Shown here: piece after piece, positions 31,581-40,658 of the stretch
Numbering within the stretch: the first letter of the stretch is position 1
Layout of the letters: every line of letters starts with the position of its first letter
From: Paenibacillus sinopodophylli
GTDB lineage: Bacteria; Bacillota; Bacilli; Paenibacillales; Paenibacillaceae
Direction: 5' to 3'
Length of the DNA stretch: 64,000 nt
Assembly: GCF_005930355.1 (NCBI RefSeq)
Contig: NZ_VDBO01000010.1
Span: forward strand, 90,575-154,574
The notes under the pieces: generated by a model
Databases searched by the model: none
Told to the model about the DNA's origin: nothing
What the model saw: only the letters and a program-made list of their open reading frames with translations
Translations under genes and position numbers: made by a program

Positions 31581-32732
31581 CTATTCCATGACAGCGCTGC
31601 GCTCATGAAAATTAACGTCTTTATAGTACATATCCTTTACAAGCAAATTCGGTCCACAACATGCTGCAGCAGGACAGTAGCAATTGACGCTTTGAGCTAA
31701 AGGATGATCCAGCCATTTGTCGAATAAATCCTCAAGCTTAGAGGTATGAATACTTCCGAACGCAGGCACATCTGAGAAATCCGTTACAAAAACGTCACCT
31801 GTAAACAAATTTACATTTAACCGATTTCGTCCATCTGGATCGTTGCGAACCGTTACATTCGGCTCATTACCAAGCCTTCTAAGCAGCTCGCGCTCTGAAG
31901 AATTGTCGCTGCATTGATAGAAAGGCAATGTTCCAAATAACATCCACACCGATTGATCTCGGGTTCGAAGCAGCTGTTCAATAGCACCTAGCATCTGCTC
32001 TCGTGATAGAACAGGCAAATCCTTGGCGAAAGAGCTTGGATACATCGGATGCACCTCATGCCGCTGGCAGCCCATCTCCACGATAAGTCTATGAATCTGA
32101 TCCATCTTGTCATAAGTTCTGTAATTAATCATCGATTCCGCAGAGACTAGCACGCCACTATCACTAAGCCGCCTTGCATTGTCAATCATTCGCTCATAGA
32201 GCTTCTTCGCTGTCTCAAGTGGTACCGGGTGACCTGCCTTAGCGAATCCGATTTGGTGAAAATCTTCTGCAGACGTGTAATTAAACGAAATATGCATAAC
32301 ATCCAAATACGGAGCAAGCTGTTCATATCTAGCGTACGGAAGCGTTACATTTGAATTAATTTGGGAACGAATGCCCCTGCTCCTTGCATATTGAAGCAAT
32401 GGTACCATATAGTCGCGAACCGTCCGATCAGAGAAGGAAGGCTCTCCGCCTGTAATACTGATCGTCTCCAGATGCTCAACCTCATCCAGACGATCCAGCA
32501 TTTGCTTCAGCGGAAGCTTGGCCGGCTCGGACATTACGAGCGTATCACCTACCGCACAATGTTCGCAGCGCATATTGCATAGATTGGACACCGTCATTTC
32601 GACACTTGTTAGGCGATGCCTTCCATGCTGCTGCAGTGAGCGAATCGGATCCCACGGATCATTCGCTGGCGAGAGTAAAGCTAGAGGCTTATGTGTTTGT
32701 TGCAAATTAACCATGTTCATATTCTTCAACAC
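31581..32732 (-). CDS. yfkAB: Radical SAM protein, YfkAB-like (CxCxxxxC type)
   Basis: The radical SAM cluster motif is CNMRCEHC (~residues 52-59), followed by TISITGGEPSFSDRTV (SAM-binding GGE). Near the C-terminus CYCPAAAC gives the CxCxxxxC motif that names this family. YfkAB proteins are conserved in Bacillales; the reaction is not established as far as I know. The start is uncertain (GTG 32732 or one of the following ATGs, none with a strong ribosome binding site). It is monocistronic, with a long upstream region that holds intergenic repeats. Confidence 0.85.
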   Translation of the reverse strand: MLKNMNMVNLQQTHKPLALLSPANDPWDPIRSLQQHGRHRLTSVEMTVSNLCNMRCEHCAVGDTLVMSEPAKLPLKQMLDRLDEVEHLETISITGGEPSFSDRTVRDYMVPLLQYARSRGIRSQINSNVTLPYARYEQLAPYLDVMHISFNYTSAEDFHQIGFAKAGHPVPLETAKKLYERMIDNARRLSDSGVLVSAESMINYRTYDKMDQIHRLIVEMGCQRHEVHPMYPSSFAKDLPVLSREQMLGAIEQLLRTRDQSVWMLFGTLPFYQCSDNSSERELLRRLGNEPNVTVRNDPDGRNRLNVNLFTGDVFVTDFSDVPAFGSIHTSKLEDLFDKWLDHPLAQSVNCYCPAAACCGPNLLVKDMYYKDVNFHERSAVME

Positions 32733-33046
32733 CTGACTTATTATCTGGAATGAAACATTCTTTAGTTATTGTAATGCCAGCCCGTAAAGGAAGCAAATAA
32801 AACGATAAAATAAGAAGAAACACCTGACGGTGCCCTTTCTGTAGACGCCATCGTTTCGTCAAAACGTATAGAGAAAGGATGAGTAAAATCAAATACTTCC
32901 CTATACGTCAATCGTAACGACTGAAGCCGTCCTCTGGCGGCTAAGCTAATGTTTCACGCAAAAATATAGAGAAAGGATGGCGAAATCATATCCGTTCCTA
33001 TATTTGAAGCAAAAAGGAGCCGACTAGGCTCCTTTTCTTAAACGCT
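32733..33046. repeat. Intergenic region with two diverged copies of the ~95-bp repeat family
   Basis: The hairpin cores are at 32861-32910 (AACGTATAGAGAAAGGATGA ... TTCCCTATACGT) and 32959-33006 (AAATATAGAGAAAGGATGG ... TTCCTATATTT), each preceded by a G/C-rich arm (GCCGTCCTCTGGCGGC before the second). They match the pair at 20906-21098. Confidence 0.7.
33012..33036 (-). terminator. Terminator of the HD-GYP gene
   Basis: AAAAGGAGCC, loop TAGTC, GGCTCCTTTTT on the minus strand, 10 bases after the stop at 33047. Confidence 0.85.
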
Positions 33047-34165
33047 TTAAATACCTGCGGCATGCTGTACCCCATTGGGATCCTCATTAACACTTACGAT
33101 CATCATCGTAAGCTGCTTAGACAAATCAACCTCATATGGCAATTTGAGCTCCTCGCCGGCTTCATTATATAACACACGTACAATTGGACGATGCGGATAC
33201 GAATGATTCAGATCCGCCACAACACCTGATTCACCCGTTTGCAATTTGACCGTTATACCAATTGGATAAATGGCTACCTTGTCACGGAACAGCTGAAGCA
33301 TCTTCTGCTCATACAACGTTCCCGTTCCCGCATACAACCGCTCAATCGCATGATGAGGAAGCATTGGTGCGCTATATACACGATTGGTTGTCATTGCATC
33401 ATAGGAATCAACTAATCCAATCCATTTGGCATAGTCATGGATTTCGTTCCCCTTAATTCCGCGCGGATAACCGCTTCCGTCTATGCGCTCATGGTGCTGA
33501 AAGGCACAGTGAGCAACGAGCAGCGGAAGATTGGGCTCATCCTTCAACAGCTCATATCCAATTCTCGCATGCTGCTTGATCGCCAGAAATTCCTCATTAG
33601 AGAGCGAACCTGGTTTCTTAAGCACGTCAATTGAAATTTGTGTTTTCCCTATATCGTGGAGCACAGCTCCCATGCCAAGCGTTGTAAGCTCATCTCTTGA
33701 ATAGCCATGAGCCATGCCAAGAAGCGTCGTATATACGCACACATTCAATGAATGCTGGAATAAATAATGATCTACAGAGCTCATATCCATCAGCATGATC
33801 ATCGCATCCTTATGAGAGGAGAGATCATCAATAATCATATTCATCATTTGTTTAAAAGGCTGTGCAATATAAGGATAAGTGACGCCCTTCTTGCGTTTCG
33901 GACGGTCCATCATTTCCCGAAAATTCGTGCGGATCTCCTTGAGTGCGATTTGCATCGTTTCCTCGCTTATCAAAGGAGGCGCCGTAATATCTGCCGTACG
34001 AGGATCTGCAATATATACATATTGTATTCCACACTGTTCCAAGCGGGAAATTAATCTTTCGGTCAACTCTATGTTTTCACCGAGAAGGACTAGACCTTCT
34101 TGAGAAAATATTTTTTTGGCCAGCTTCATACCCGGCCTGCATCTCGCAATTGGCAACAAACGCAT
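33047..34165 (-). CDS. HD-GYP domain protein, probable c-di-GMP phosphodiesterase
   Basis: 372 residues. An N-terminal ~110-residue domain (ARCRPGMKLAKKIFSQEG) is followed by the HD-GYP domain: HSLNVCVYTTLLG, VLHDIGK for the HD metal ligands, the histidine in QHHERIDGSGYPRGIKG with the GYP motif, and GLVDSYDAMTTNR. All metal-binding and GYP residues are present, so hydrolysis of c-di-GMP is likely. The C-terminal ~100 residues form a beta-rich tail (GITVKLQTGESGVVADLN). No membrane segment. A second HD-GYP protein of the same architecture is encoded at 38314. Confidence 0.9.
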   Translation of the reverse strand: MRLLPIARCRPGMKLAKKIFSQEGLVLLGENIELTERLISRLEQCGIQYVYIADPRTADITAPPLISEETMQIALKEIRTNFREMMDRPKRKKGVTYPYIAQPFKQMMNMIIDDLSSHKDAMIMLMDMSSVDHYLFQHSLNVCVYTTLLGMAHGYSRDELTTLGMGAVLHDIGKTQISIDVLKKPGSLSNEEFLAIKQHARIGYELLKDEPNLPLLVAHCAFQHHERIDGSGYPRGIKGNEIHDYAKWIGLVDSYDAMTTNRVYSAPMLPHHAIERLYAGTGTLYEQKMLQLFRDKVAIYPIGITVKLQTGESGVVADLNHSYPHRPIVRVLYNEAGEELKLPYEVDLSKQLTMMIVSVNEDPNGVQHAAGI

Positions 34166-34313
34166 TTTCTCGATCCTTCCCCATAAAAAGATATGCTAAC
34201 TATTACATCGGAAAAAGCCGTTCGTAATGTTAATGTACGGGAAAATCGATAAAATCGCAACCATTTTATTCTATTTTTTCGACAATTATTGTCGAGAATG
34301 TTTAAAGCACCAA

Positions 34314-35762
34314 CTATAATCCTCTATTTTCCCAGCGTTGCCGACGACATTCGCTAACAGCCGACGGATCTTGGAGCTGCGCTTCAATAACATCCCTAAT
34401 AAATTCAGGCAAGCTGTACGTAGTCTGAACCGCATTAGCAAGTGATTCGTACCCCGCTTTGAAGCTGAACATATCAATCGTGCCAAGCTTATACAGCCGC
34501 TCGTCCTCAAGCGGCTCGCCGTTGACAGATACATAAAGGAGCCTCTCCATCGGTGGTTTGGCAGAGTCATAGGCAACAGCTAAACCATCGACAGCGAGTG
34601 TTCCCAGTACTTCACCCCGGAAGCCATAACCCTTAATTGGCTTAAGAATAAATTCAGGCAGCAGTGCCTGCTCCAGCGCCGTACGGATTTCCGTACCGGC
34701 AATCGTCATGAGGCACGGATTAATCGGAGAGGGACAGAGGGCGTGCAGCTCGCCTGCTGTCACGTCCCCCTGCGCGAGGCCGCCAAGCAGCTGCCCCGTG
34801 TTGACCATGCCGATTTCTGCATCGGTCCAACGGCGCAGGCCAGCGGCCAGCAGATTGCCGAGCGGCGATTCTCGCTCGGCCCTTGCGGGCAGCGGCGTGT
34901 CGAGCCGGGCAATGACCCGGCTCAGGCGCTGCTGTCCCGCCTTCAGGTAGCTGCCAATAATATCGGCAGCTTCTGGATGCTCCGCGTAGGCGGCCATTGG
35001 CACGACCGCTGCGCGGAATAAAGGGCGTGAGGAAATCGAATCGAACCCGATTTCCACACGTCCGAGGTACTCGCCGAATTTCCCGGCTGCGCATATCGTC
35101 GTATCCCTAATCACAATGGGCTCCTCCAGCAAATGATGCGTATGTGCCCCTAGAATAAGATCGATGCCAGTAAGCTTTTCTGCCATCAGCTTATCCGCAT
35201 TAATGCCCAGATGGGACATGACCACAACGACATCAACCTGCTCCCTCAGCTTCCCAACTTGATCCTGAACGGCAAGAAGAGGATCGGTAACATGCCAGCC
35301 AAGCAAAGTATAGAAATCCGTGAACGCGGCAGTAACGCCAATTAAGCCGATGCGCAAGCCGTTCTTATCGACAATCGTATTCGGCAACAGCCATTCCGGC
35401 TGCTCGCCGCTCTCCGCCTCCAGCATATTTGCACAAACGACTGCAAATTTAGCACGATGACGATAAGCGTCCGTTATCGTCTTAGATGAATACGTAAGTC
35501 CCTCATTGTTGCCCAGCGTAATGACTTCATAACCCGCATGATTCAATAGCTCGACATTTACGATTCCGTCGCTGCCTTCCGTTTCTACACGCATGCGATC
35601 CATATGATCACCGCAATCTACAGCGAGCACGCGCTCGCTGCCGTGAGCTCTTCGTTCCTCTGCGATAAACGTTGCCATTCTGGCGGCTTGCTCAAGACGG
35701 CTATGGATATCGTTGCTGTGAAGCAGCACCACTTTTGTATGAAAGCTATCCGTCAAATTCAT
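34314..35762 (-). CDS. yunD: Metallophosphatase/5'-nucleotidase family protein, YunD-like
   Basis: 482 residues. The N-terminal metallophosphoesterase domain shows VVLLHSNDIHSRLEQ, VDCGDHMDRM, LGNNEG (an altered GNHE, as usual for YunD), SHLGINADK and GAHTHH. The C-terminal 5'-nucleotidase domain follows from ~290 (ESPLGNLLAAGLRR, GQLLGGLAQGDVTAGE). No signal peptide is seen, so unlike secreted 5'-nucleotidases it should be cytoplasmic. The part at 34.7-35.0 kb is clearly more G+C-rich than the rest of the gene. Physiological substrate unknown. Confidence 0.88.
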   Translation of the reverse strand: MNLTDSFHTKVVLLHSNDIHSRLEQAARMATFIAEERRAHGSERVLAVDCGDHMDRMRVETEGSDGIVNVELLNHAGYEVITLGNNEGLTYSSKTITDAYRHRAKFAVVCANMLEAESGEQPEWLLPNTIVDKNGLRIGLIGVTAAFTDFYTLLGWHVTDPLLAVQDQVGKLREQVDVVVVMSHLGINADKLMAEKLTGIDLILGAHTHHLLEEPIVIRDTTICAAGKFGEYLGRVEIGFDSISSRPLFRAAVVPMAAYAEHPEAADIIGSYLKAGQQRLSRVIARLDTPLPARAERESPLGNLLAAGLRRWTDAEIGMVNTGQLLGGLAQGDVTAGELHALCPSPINPCLMTIAGTEIRTALEQALLPEFILKPIKGYGFRGEVLGTLAVDGLAVAYDSAKPPMERLLYVSVNGEPLEDERLYKLGTIDMFSFKAGYESLANAVQTTYSLPEFIRDVIEAQLQDPSAVSECRRQRWENRGL

Positions 35763-35803
35763 GCACGCCTCCTTAAACCCTTATGCCAGTGCAACAAGCC
35801 GCT

Positions 35804-36274
35804 CTATTTGGTCATCCGCAGTTGGTCTACCGTAATCGTGTTCTTGAATCCGTAAGAAGCATCCTCTGGAATCGCGCCTTCTGCATGCCGTACGAATCTA
35901 AGCTTTACGATACTTTTGACATTCAAGCACCTGCTGCTGCCATTCGGAACATATAACCTAATTGGACCTGACTTTGTCAGCGGCTGCCCCTCTTGCGCAT
36001 AGAGCACCGCCGCATCGCCAAGCTCCTCCCACGGGATAACAGCTTCGAACGTATCTGCTGCTTCTACTATTAAATGTGACGGTTCTGGCATCGCTTCTGA
36101 GCCGTTTTGTTCTTCTACCCAATTTGTGTACCAACTCTGCCAATCAAAAGCCTCTCCGCTTGTTTCTGGAACTCTCTCAGCAATTCCGAAGCTTGCTCCT
36201 GCTAGACTAGCCATATCCTTAGGAGTAGTTATGCACATATCCAGCTTGAAATGCTCAATTCTAATTTCTTCCAT
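35804..36274 (-). CDS. Short molybdopterin-oxidoreductase-domain-like protein
   Basis: 156 residues. The central segment SHLIVEAADTFEAVIPWEEL and the later QPLTKSGPIRLYVPNGSS, LNVKSIVKLRF resemble the end of the sulfite-oxidase-type molybdopterin-binding domain (YuiH/MsrP group), where G-x-P-L/I-R-L-x-x-P precedes V-K-x-I-x-x-I. The N-terminal half of that fold, with the cofactor cysteine, is absent, so it is either a remnant or a stand-alone derivative. It begins only 9 bases after moaA ends, which supports a molybdenum link. Sequence-level similarity is weak; function unproven. Confidence 0.55.
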   Translation of the reverse strand: MEEIRIEHFKLDMCITTPKDMASLAGASFGIAERVPETSGEAFDWQSWYTNWVEEQNGSEAMPEPSHLIVEAADTFEAVIPWEELGDAAVLYAQEGQPLTKSGPIRLYVPNGSSRCLNVKSIVKLRFVRHAEGAIPEDASYGFKNTITVDQLRMTK

Positions 36275-36283
36275 ACGTCAGCC

Positions 36284-37285
36284 TTAACCTCCTATCTGAG
36301 ACATACGCCGCTCGGTCGGCACGTAGGATTGATCGCCGTCTGCCAGCTTTGCCGCCATCTCATGATTCTCAGGCTTAATATCCATTGCACGCAGAAGCAA
36401 GCGCTGCATCTCATGCGGATTGCCGAATGCGTCCTTTACATTGAGCTCATCCATCCAGTATAAGCAAGGCTTAATCGAACCATCCGCCGTCAATCGCAGA
36501 CGGTTGCAATTACTGCAGAAATGATCGCTAATCGGATGAATGAGACCAAAGGAGCCGCGCGCTCCTTTCATCTGCCAGTCATCTGATGGTCCATTCCCGT
36601 GAACGTTGGTTCTGCGGCTAATGTCATAGCCTTCTTTCTCTGCTACCTCAATGACACGGGAGAGCGGCAAATAATGTTTTTTCCAATTCTCGTCAGCATG
36701 ACCGATCGGCATATATTCAATAAAACGGACGTGCATCGGCTGCTCATATGCGAGCTTTAGAAACGCAGCAATTTCATCCTCATTAACTTCTTTCAGTAGA
36801 ACGCAATTGAGCTTTATCGGGTCGAAGCCTACCGCAGCGGCTGCTTCAATACCCTCCATGACTCGCTTTAATTCCCCACGCCTTGCTATAAAGCGGAATC
36901 TTGCAGAGTCCAATGTGTCCAGGCTGATGTTTACGCGATTCAACCCAGCCGCACGAAGCGCCTCAGCCTGCTTTGCAAGAAAAATGCCGTTAGTCGTTAA
37001 TGCTATATCTTGAATCCCGTTAATCGCAGATAATCGGCTAATCAATCCATCCAAACCAGGTCTTATCAGTGGTTCTCCGCCCGTGATACGCAGCTTCGTA
37101 ATGCCAAGTGCTGCACCTGCTTCAACCACTTCTACGATTTGATCATAAGACATAAGATTCTCGGATTCCGTGAACGTCATGCCTTCTTCAGGCATGCAAT
37201 ACAAGCATCGTAAATTGCAACGATCGGTTACTGAAATACGCAAATAATCATGTACCCGTCCAAAACGATCCACCAGTGCTGGCAT
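36284..37285 (-). CDS. moaA: GTP 3',8-cyclase MoaA (molybdenum cofactor biosynthesis)
   Basis: A 333-residue radical SAM enzyme that, with MoaC, converts GTP to cyclic pyranopterin monophosphate. The SAM cluster is CNLRCLYC (Cys 23, 27, 30), with RITGGEPLIRPG after it; the second cluster is FCSNCNRLRLTADGSIKPC. ATG 37285 is preferred to 37324 since AAAGGAAG precedes it and the length then fits the family. The shadow of moaC is not in the window. Divergent from moaD-moaE with ~100 bases between, and followed by the short molybdopterin-domain-like gene. Confidence 0.95.
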   Translation of the reverse strand: MPALVDRFGRVHDYLRISVTDRCNLRCLYCMPEEGMTFTESENLMSYDQIVEVVEAGAALGITKLRITGGEPLIRPGLDGLISRLSAINGIQDIALTTNGIFLAKQAEALRAAGLNRVNISLDTLDSARFRFIARRGELKRVMEGIEAAAAVGFDPIKLNCVLLKEVNEDEIAAFLKLAYEQPMHVRFIEYMPIGHADENWKKHYLPLSRVIEVAEKEGYDISRRTNVHGNGPSDDWQMKGARGSFGLIHPISDHFCSNCNRLRLTADGSIKPCLYWMDELNVKDAFGNPHEMQRLLLRAMDIKPENHEMAAKLADGDQSYVPTERRMSQIGG

Positions 37286-37387
37286 GAATCCCACTTCCTT
37301 TCTGTCTAGGTATAAGCATAACATTTTTTTATGAATTATGATATTCTATAAACAGCTTTGAACTTAGATGATGAGAGGTTTTATATC

Positions 37388-38110
37388 ATGACATTTAACT
37401 GGACTATTCAATTATTCGCAGGTCTTCCCGAGCGCCTGGGAACACCTACTATACATTTGCAATCCGGGCTTGAAGAAATGAGTGCCGCTGATCTGAAGCA
37501 TGCTATTATTGCTATTTACCCGGAACATAAGGCATTCATTCAATCAGCATTTATTGCACGCAACCATAGCTATGCGGACGATACAGCCACTTTGCTTGTA
37601 TCCGACGAACTTGCCTTGTTGCCGCCAGTTTCTGGTGGAGAAGGCCCTTCTCCAGCTGTGGAGCGCTACGTCATTACTGCTGAGCCTATTAGCTCTGACG
37701 AAGTGCTTGCCAAGGTCATTGTACCTGAGCATGGGGCCGCGATTTCCTTCGTTGGTACGACCCGCGAATGGACCTACGGTCAACGTACAGTCAAGCTCGA
37801 ATATGAAGCTTATGCACCAATGGCTGTTGCTACAATGCGTCAAATTGGTGATGAAATAGCTGAGCGCTGGCAAGGTGCGATATGTGCAATCAGTCATCGA
37901 ATCGGTATCGTTGGCATTGCAGAAACAAGCGTCGTAATCGCGGTATCCTCACCACATCGTGACAGCTGCTACGAAGCAAGCCGATACGCCATCGAGCGTC
38001 TCAAGCAAATCGTACCTATATGGAAGAAAGAAATTTGGGAGGACGGCTCAGAATGGAAAGGGCATCAGCTTGGACCTTGGAACCCGACTGAGATCCTAAA
38101 AGATTTCTAG
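37388..38110 (+). CDS. MoaD-MoaE fusion (molybdopterin synthase, MoaX-type)
   Basis: 240 residues. Residues 1-84 are a ubiquitin-like MoaD domain starting TFNWTIQLFAGLPERLG and ending LALLPPVSGG. Residues ~90-240 are MoaE: AAISFVGTTREWTYGQRTVK, HRIGIVGIAETSVVIAVSSP, PIWKKEIWEDG with the catalytic lysine. Molybdopterin synthase normally needs a free MoaD C-terminal Gly-Gly for thiocarboxylation, yet here the Gly-Gly (83-84) is internal, as in MoaX of Mycobacterium tuberculosis, which is known to be cleaved. ATG 37388 with GAGAGG upstream is the start. Confidence 0.88.
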   Translation: MTFNWTIQLFAGLPERLGTPTIHLQSGLEEMSAADLKHAIIAIYPEHKAFIQSAFIARNHSYADDTATLLVSDELALLPPVSGGEGPSPAVERYVITAEPISSDEVLAKVIVPEHGAAISFVGTTREWTYGQRTVKLEYEAYAPMAVATMRQIGDEIAERWQGAICAISHRIGIVGIAETSVVIAVSSPHRDSCYEASRYAIERLKQIVPIWKKEIWEDGSEWKGHQLGPWNPTEILKDF

Positions 38111-38313
38111 TCGACACTTTCTAGATAGGTATAATCGAGGTTGTATGATTGAAAAAGCCATACATTTGGTACAGCTTAGGATATATCAAGTTCTGTACAC
38201 GCTTAATATATAGGTATTTAGTCGCTATTCTATTATCCTCTTATTGCCAATATGTTCATTCATTGCTACTATTGTAGGTATATATCGCTACTACAATCAA
38301 TTGAGGTGTCTTG

Positions 38314-39369
38314 ATGAGAGTTCATGTTACAGACTTGATAGATGGAGATCGTCTACTAAATGATACATTCAACGATTACGGTCTGCACGTACTCTCCAAA
38401 GGAACAGTACTTAACAGCCAAGAAATATCAAGATTATTTCAACATCGTATTGATTATGTCGATATCGATGAGAGAGTAAGCGAGGTAGCTGAAGGACGAA
38501 CGCTTGAATCTACCATTAATCCCAAGTGGTTACCTACTGTGCAGCCTCTCTACGAAAACGCTGTCAAAAATTGTGAAGGCATATTCTCAACAGCCGCAGC
38601 CTCTGGCAAAATCGATGATGCACAGGTTACTTCCATGTTTGGACCGTTGCTTGACAATTTACAGCTTGAGCGCGACGTCGTATCGATGCTGTTGCTGCTT
38701 AATACAAAGGATGATTATACCTATCAGCATTCCGTTCAAGTTGGTATGCTCTCTTACTATCTTGCGAGTTGGGTAGGCTATACCGATGAAGAAGCGGTCA
38801 AGGTCGGCAAAGCAGGGTTTCTCCATGATATCGGCAAATGCCGCATAGAGGATCAAGTTCTGAACAAACCAGGACGGCTTACTGAGGAAGAATATGAAGA
38901 AGTGAAGAAACATACCATTTATGGCCATGAAATTATATTGCAATCATTCGATGAACCATTCGTCGCCTATGGCGCACTTCAGCACCATGAACGCAATGAC
39001 GGCACAGGCTATCCGCATGGATTGTCTGGTGATGAGATTCATCCCGTTTCCAAAATCATCGCAGTTGTCGACATTTATAGCGCAATGATCTCACAGCGTG
39101 TTTATCAGCAGAAACGAGATTTGCTCTATGTATTAAGAGAGCTTTACCGTTTAAGCTTCAAAGAGCTGGACCCATCTACTACGCATACGTTCATTAGGCA
39201 TATGATGCCCAACTTTATTGGGAAACGTGTAGAGCTTGTAAGCGGGGAGAGCGGACTTATTGTCATGACCCACCCTACAGAGTTTTTTCGTCCGCTTATC
39301 CAAATCGACAATGAATTCATTGATATGTCCATTGAACGAGATTACGAAATACAGCATGTATATTTATAA
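38314..39369 (+). CDS. HD-GYP domain protein, probable c-di-GMP phosphodiesterase
   Basis: 351 residues, architecture as at 33047: an N-terminal ~110-residue domain (VHVTDLIDGDRLLND, HVLSKGTVLNSQEI), then HD-GYP with HSVQVGMLSYYLA, FLHDIGK, QHHERNDGTGYPHGLSGDE and AVVDIYSAMISQRV, then a beta tail with VELVSGESGLIVM. All catalytic residues look intact. ATG 38314 follows GAGGTG at good distance (TTG 38311 is possible). It is followed by a clear terminator. The two HD-GYP genes flank the molybdenum genes but share no operon with them. Confidence 0.9.
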   Translation: MRVHVTDLIDGDRLLNDTFNDYGLHVLSKGTVLNSQEISRLFQHRIDYVDIDERVSEVAEGRTLESTINPKWLPTVQPLYENAVKNCEGIFSTAAASGKIDDAQVTSMFGPLLDNLQLERDVVSMLLLLNTKDDYTYQHSVQVGMLSYYLASWVGYTDEEAVKVGKAGFLHDIGKCRIEDQVLNKPGRLTEEEYEEVKKHTIYGHEIILQSFDEPFVAYGALQHHERNDGTGYPHGLSGDEIHPVSKIIAVVDIYSAMISQRVYQQKRDLLYVLRELYRLSFKELDPSTTHTFIRHMMPNFIGKRVELVSGESGLIVMTHPTEFFRPLIQIDNEFIDMSIERDYEIQHVYL

Positions 39370-39377
39370 AAAGTACA

Positions 39378-39420
39378 TAGACCCATCTTCGATTGTTCAA
39401 TCGAGGTTGGGTTTTTTTAC
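39378..39420 (+). terminator. Terminator of the HD-GYP gene
   Basis: ACCCATC...CGATTG, TT loop, CAATCG...GTTGGGT followed by TTTTTTT, starting 9 bases after the stop codon. Confidence 0.85.
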
Positions 39421-39523
39421 TGATTTTAGGTTTATTTTCATCATTTGGCAACAATTGAAATGTATATATCGTCAGAATTGTAAGAGATGCCTTAGGTATC
39501 CAAACCAACTTGAGGTGAAACAA

Positions 39524-40642
39524 ATGAATTATATAATAGGGCTTCTAACAGCTGTATGTTTGCTTACTGGCTGCACGAATGAGCCAACAAATGGGAATAT
39601 GCAGCCTAACCATTCTTTCACGACTAAGCCTATTCTAACCGCTCAACCAACCAATATAAGCAGCGAGAAGTTAATGATCTATACTCAGCCAATTGAAGCA
39701 GATCATGATACTGACTCCAGTCCTTTAATAATAACTAATCCAGACATCATTCAAGTCGTTAGACAAGCATTTGAGCATGCTAAACCGCTAAATGACATAA
39801 CAAAACTAACAGCAGCTTCTCATACGCTGATATTAGACAGCCTAGAATATGATTTATGGATAGATGACGGAAAAGTAGGATACATGGCTAAGCATGCTGA
39901 CAAAAATAACGTGTATACAATCTCTACTTCAGCTACCTTTAAACTGAGAGAAATCGTTTCATGGATTGAGTCACCTGCTGCCACCCAAGGTCTCATTATG
40001 GACAAACGAATCGTAGATACTGACTCCTATCGTTTTCTTGTAGCAGATGGGAAGACATCTTCCATTCTCGATCCATCAACATTGGATCGAATCATGACAG
40101 ATGCTCAAAAAGATCATAAGCTAGCTTGGTATACCATCGATAAGGAGCTATACACTCAGGCTCATATTGGGCAACAGGTCGAACAGATTGCAGCAAGCAT
40201 GCAGCTTGATTCCCTGCCTCCGATTCGCTTCTCGATTGCGACACGGTTAATCGAACCACTCATAAATGACTCGATTTTGTATCTAAAGCTGGTCGAAAAT
40301 GTGTTTGGCGAACAAATACGACTAATACCGTTTGAAGCGGAGCGTGAATGGATTCTGAACGGTACTGCTCCGAATCGATATACGCTCGAGCATGCAACTG
40401 AGGAGAAAAATTCCGAGCATGCAGAGCAGCTTTCCGTTTATATTTTCCAATCTGATGAGGACCTTGAAGCCGGTCTTGCTGATTTCCACAAGCAAACTGC
40501 ACTAATGGATATGAACTACCCGGTCATCTCTCGAATTAATAATGTCATGCTTTTCTACTGGGCATCCCCCAGCTCGGATACACATGCTGAAATGAACGCT
40601 TTGGTTCAGGAAGCTGTTGAAGCGTTAAAGCTTCGCATTTAA
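39524..40642 (+). CDS. Lipoprotein of unknown function
   Basis: 372 residues. ATG 39524 is chosen because GAGGTG lies 6 bases upstream and it gives a lipoprotein signal peptide with lipobox LTGC (~residues 13-16); the frame upstream to 39311 overlaps the previous gene. The mature protein begins with a Ser/Thr/Asn/Pro-rich linker (NEPTNGNMQPNHSFTTKPIL). It then has mixed alpha/beta sequence with DSLEYDLWIDDGKVGYMAKH and IYTISTSATFKLREIVSW-like strands (stress or YhfM-like lipoprotein style). I recognise no family with confidence. Expected on the outer face of the membrane. Confidence 0.75.
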   Translation: MNYIIGLLTAVCLLTGCTNEPTNGNMQPNHSFTTKPILTAQPTNISSEKLMIYTQPIEADHDTDSSPLIITNPDIIQVVRQAFEHAKPLNDITKLTAASHTLILDSLEYDLWIDDGKVGYMAKHADKNNVYTISTSATFKLREIVSWIESPAATQGLIMDKRIVDTDSYRFLVADGKTSSILDPSTLDRIMTDAQKDHKLAWYTIDKELYTQAHIGQQVEQIAASMQLDSLPPIRFSIATRLIEPLINDSILYLKLVENVFGEQIRLIPFEAEREWILNGTAPNRYTLEHATEEKNSEHAEQLSVYIFQSDEDLEAGLADFHKQTALMDMNYPVISRINNVMLFYWASPSSDTHAEMNALVQEAVEALKLRI

Positions 40643-40658
40643 ATTATAATTGCACCAT

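Noticed and set aside
32707..32892. 61-codon hydrophobic frame upstream of yfkAB
   Set aside because: It lies across the intergenic repeat and overlaps the yfkAB start, with no ribosome binding site.
34286..34576. 96-codon minus-strand frame at the end of yunD
   Set aside because: It overlaps yunD in another frame and has no family features.
39311..39523. N-terminal extension of the lipoprotein frame
   Set aside because: It overlaps the HD-GYP gene and its terminator; ATG 39524 has a ribosome binding site and gives a lipobox.
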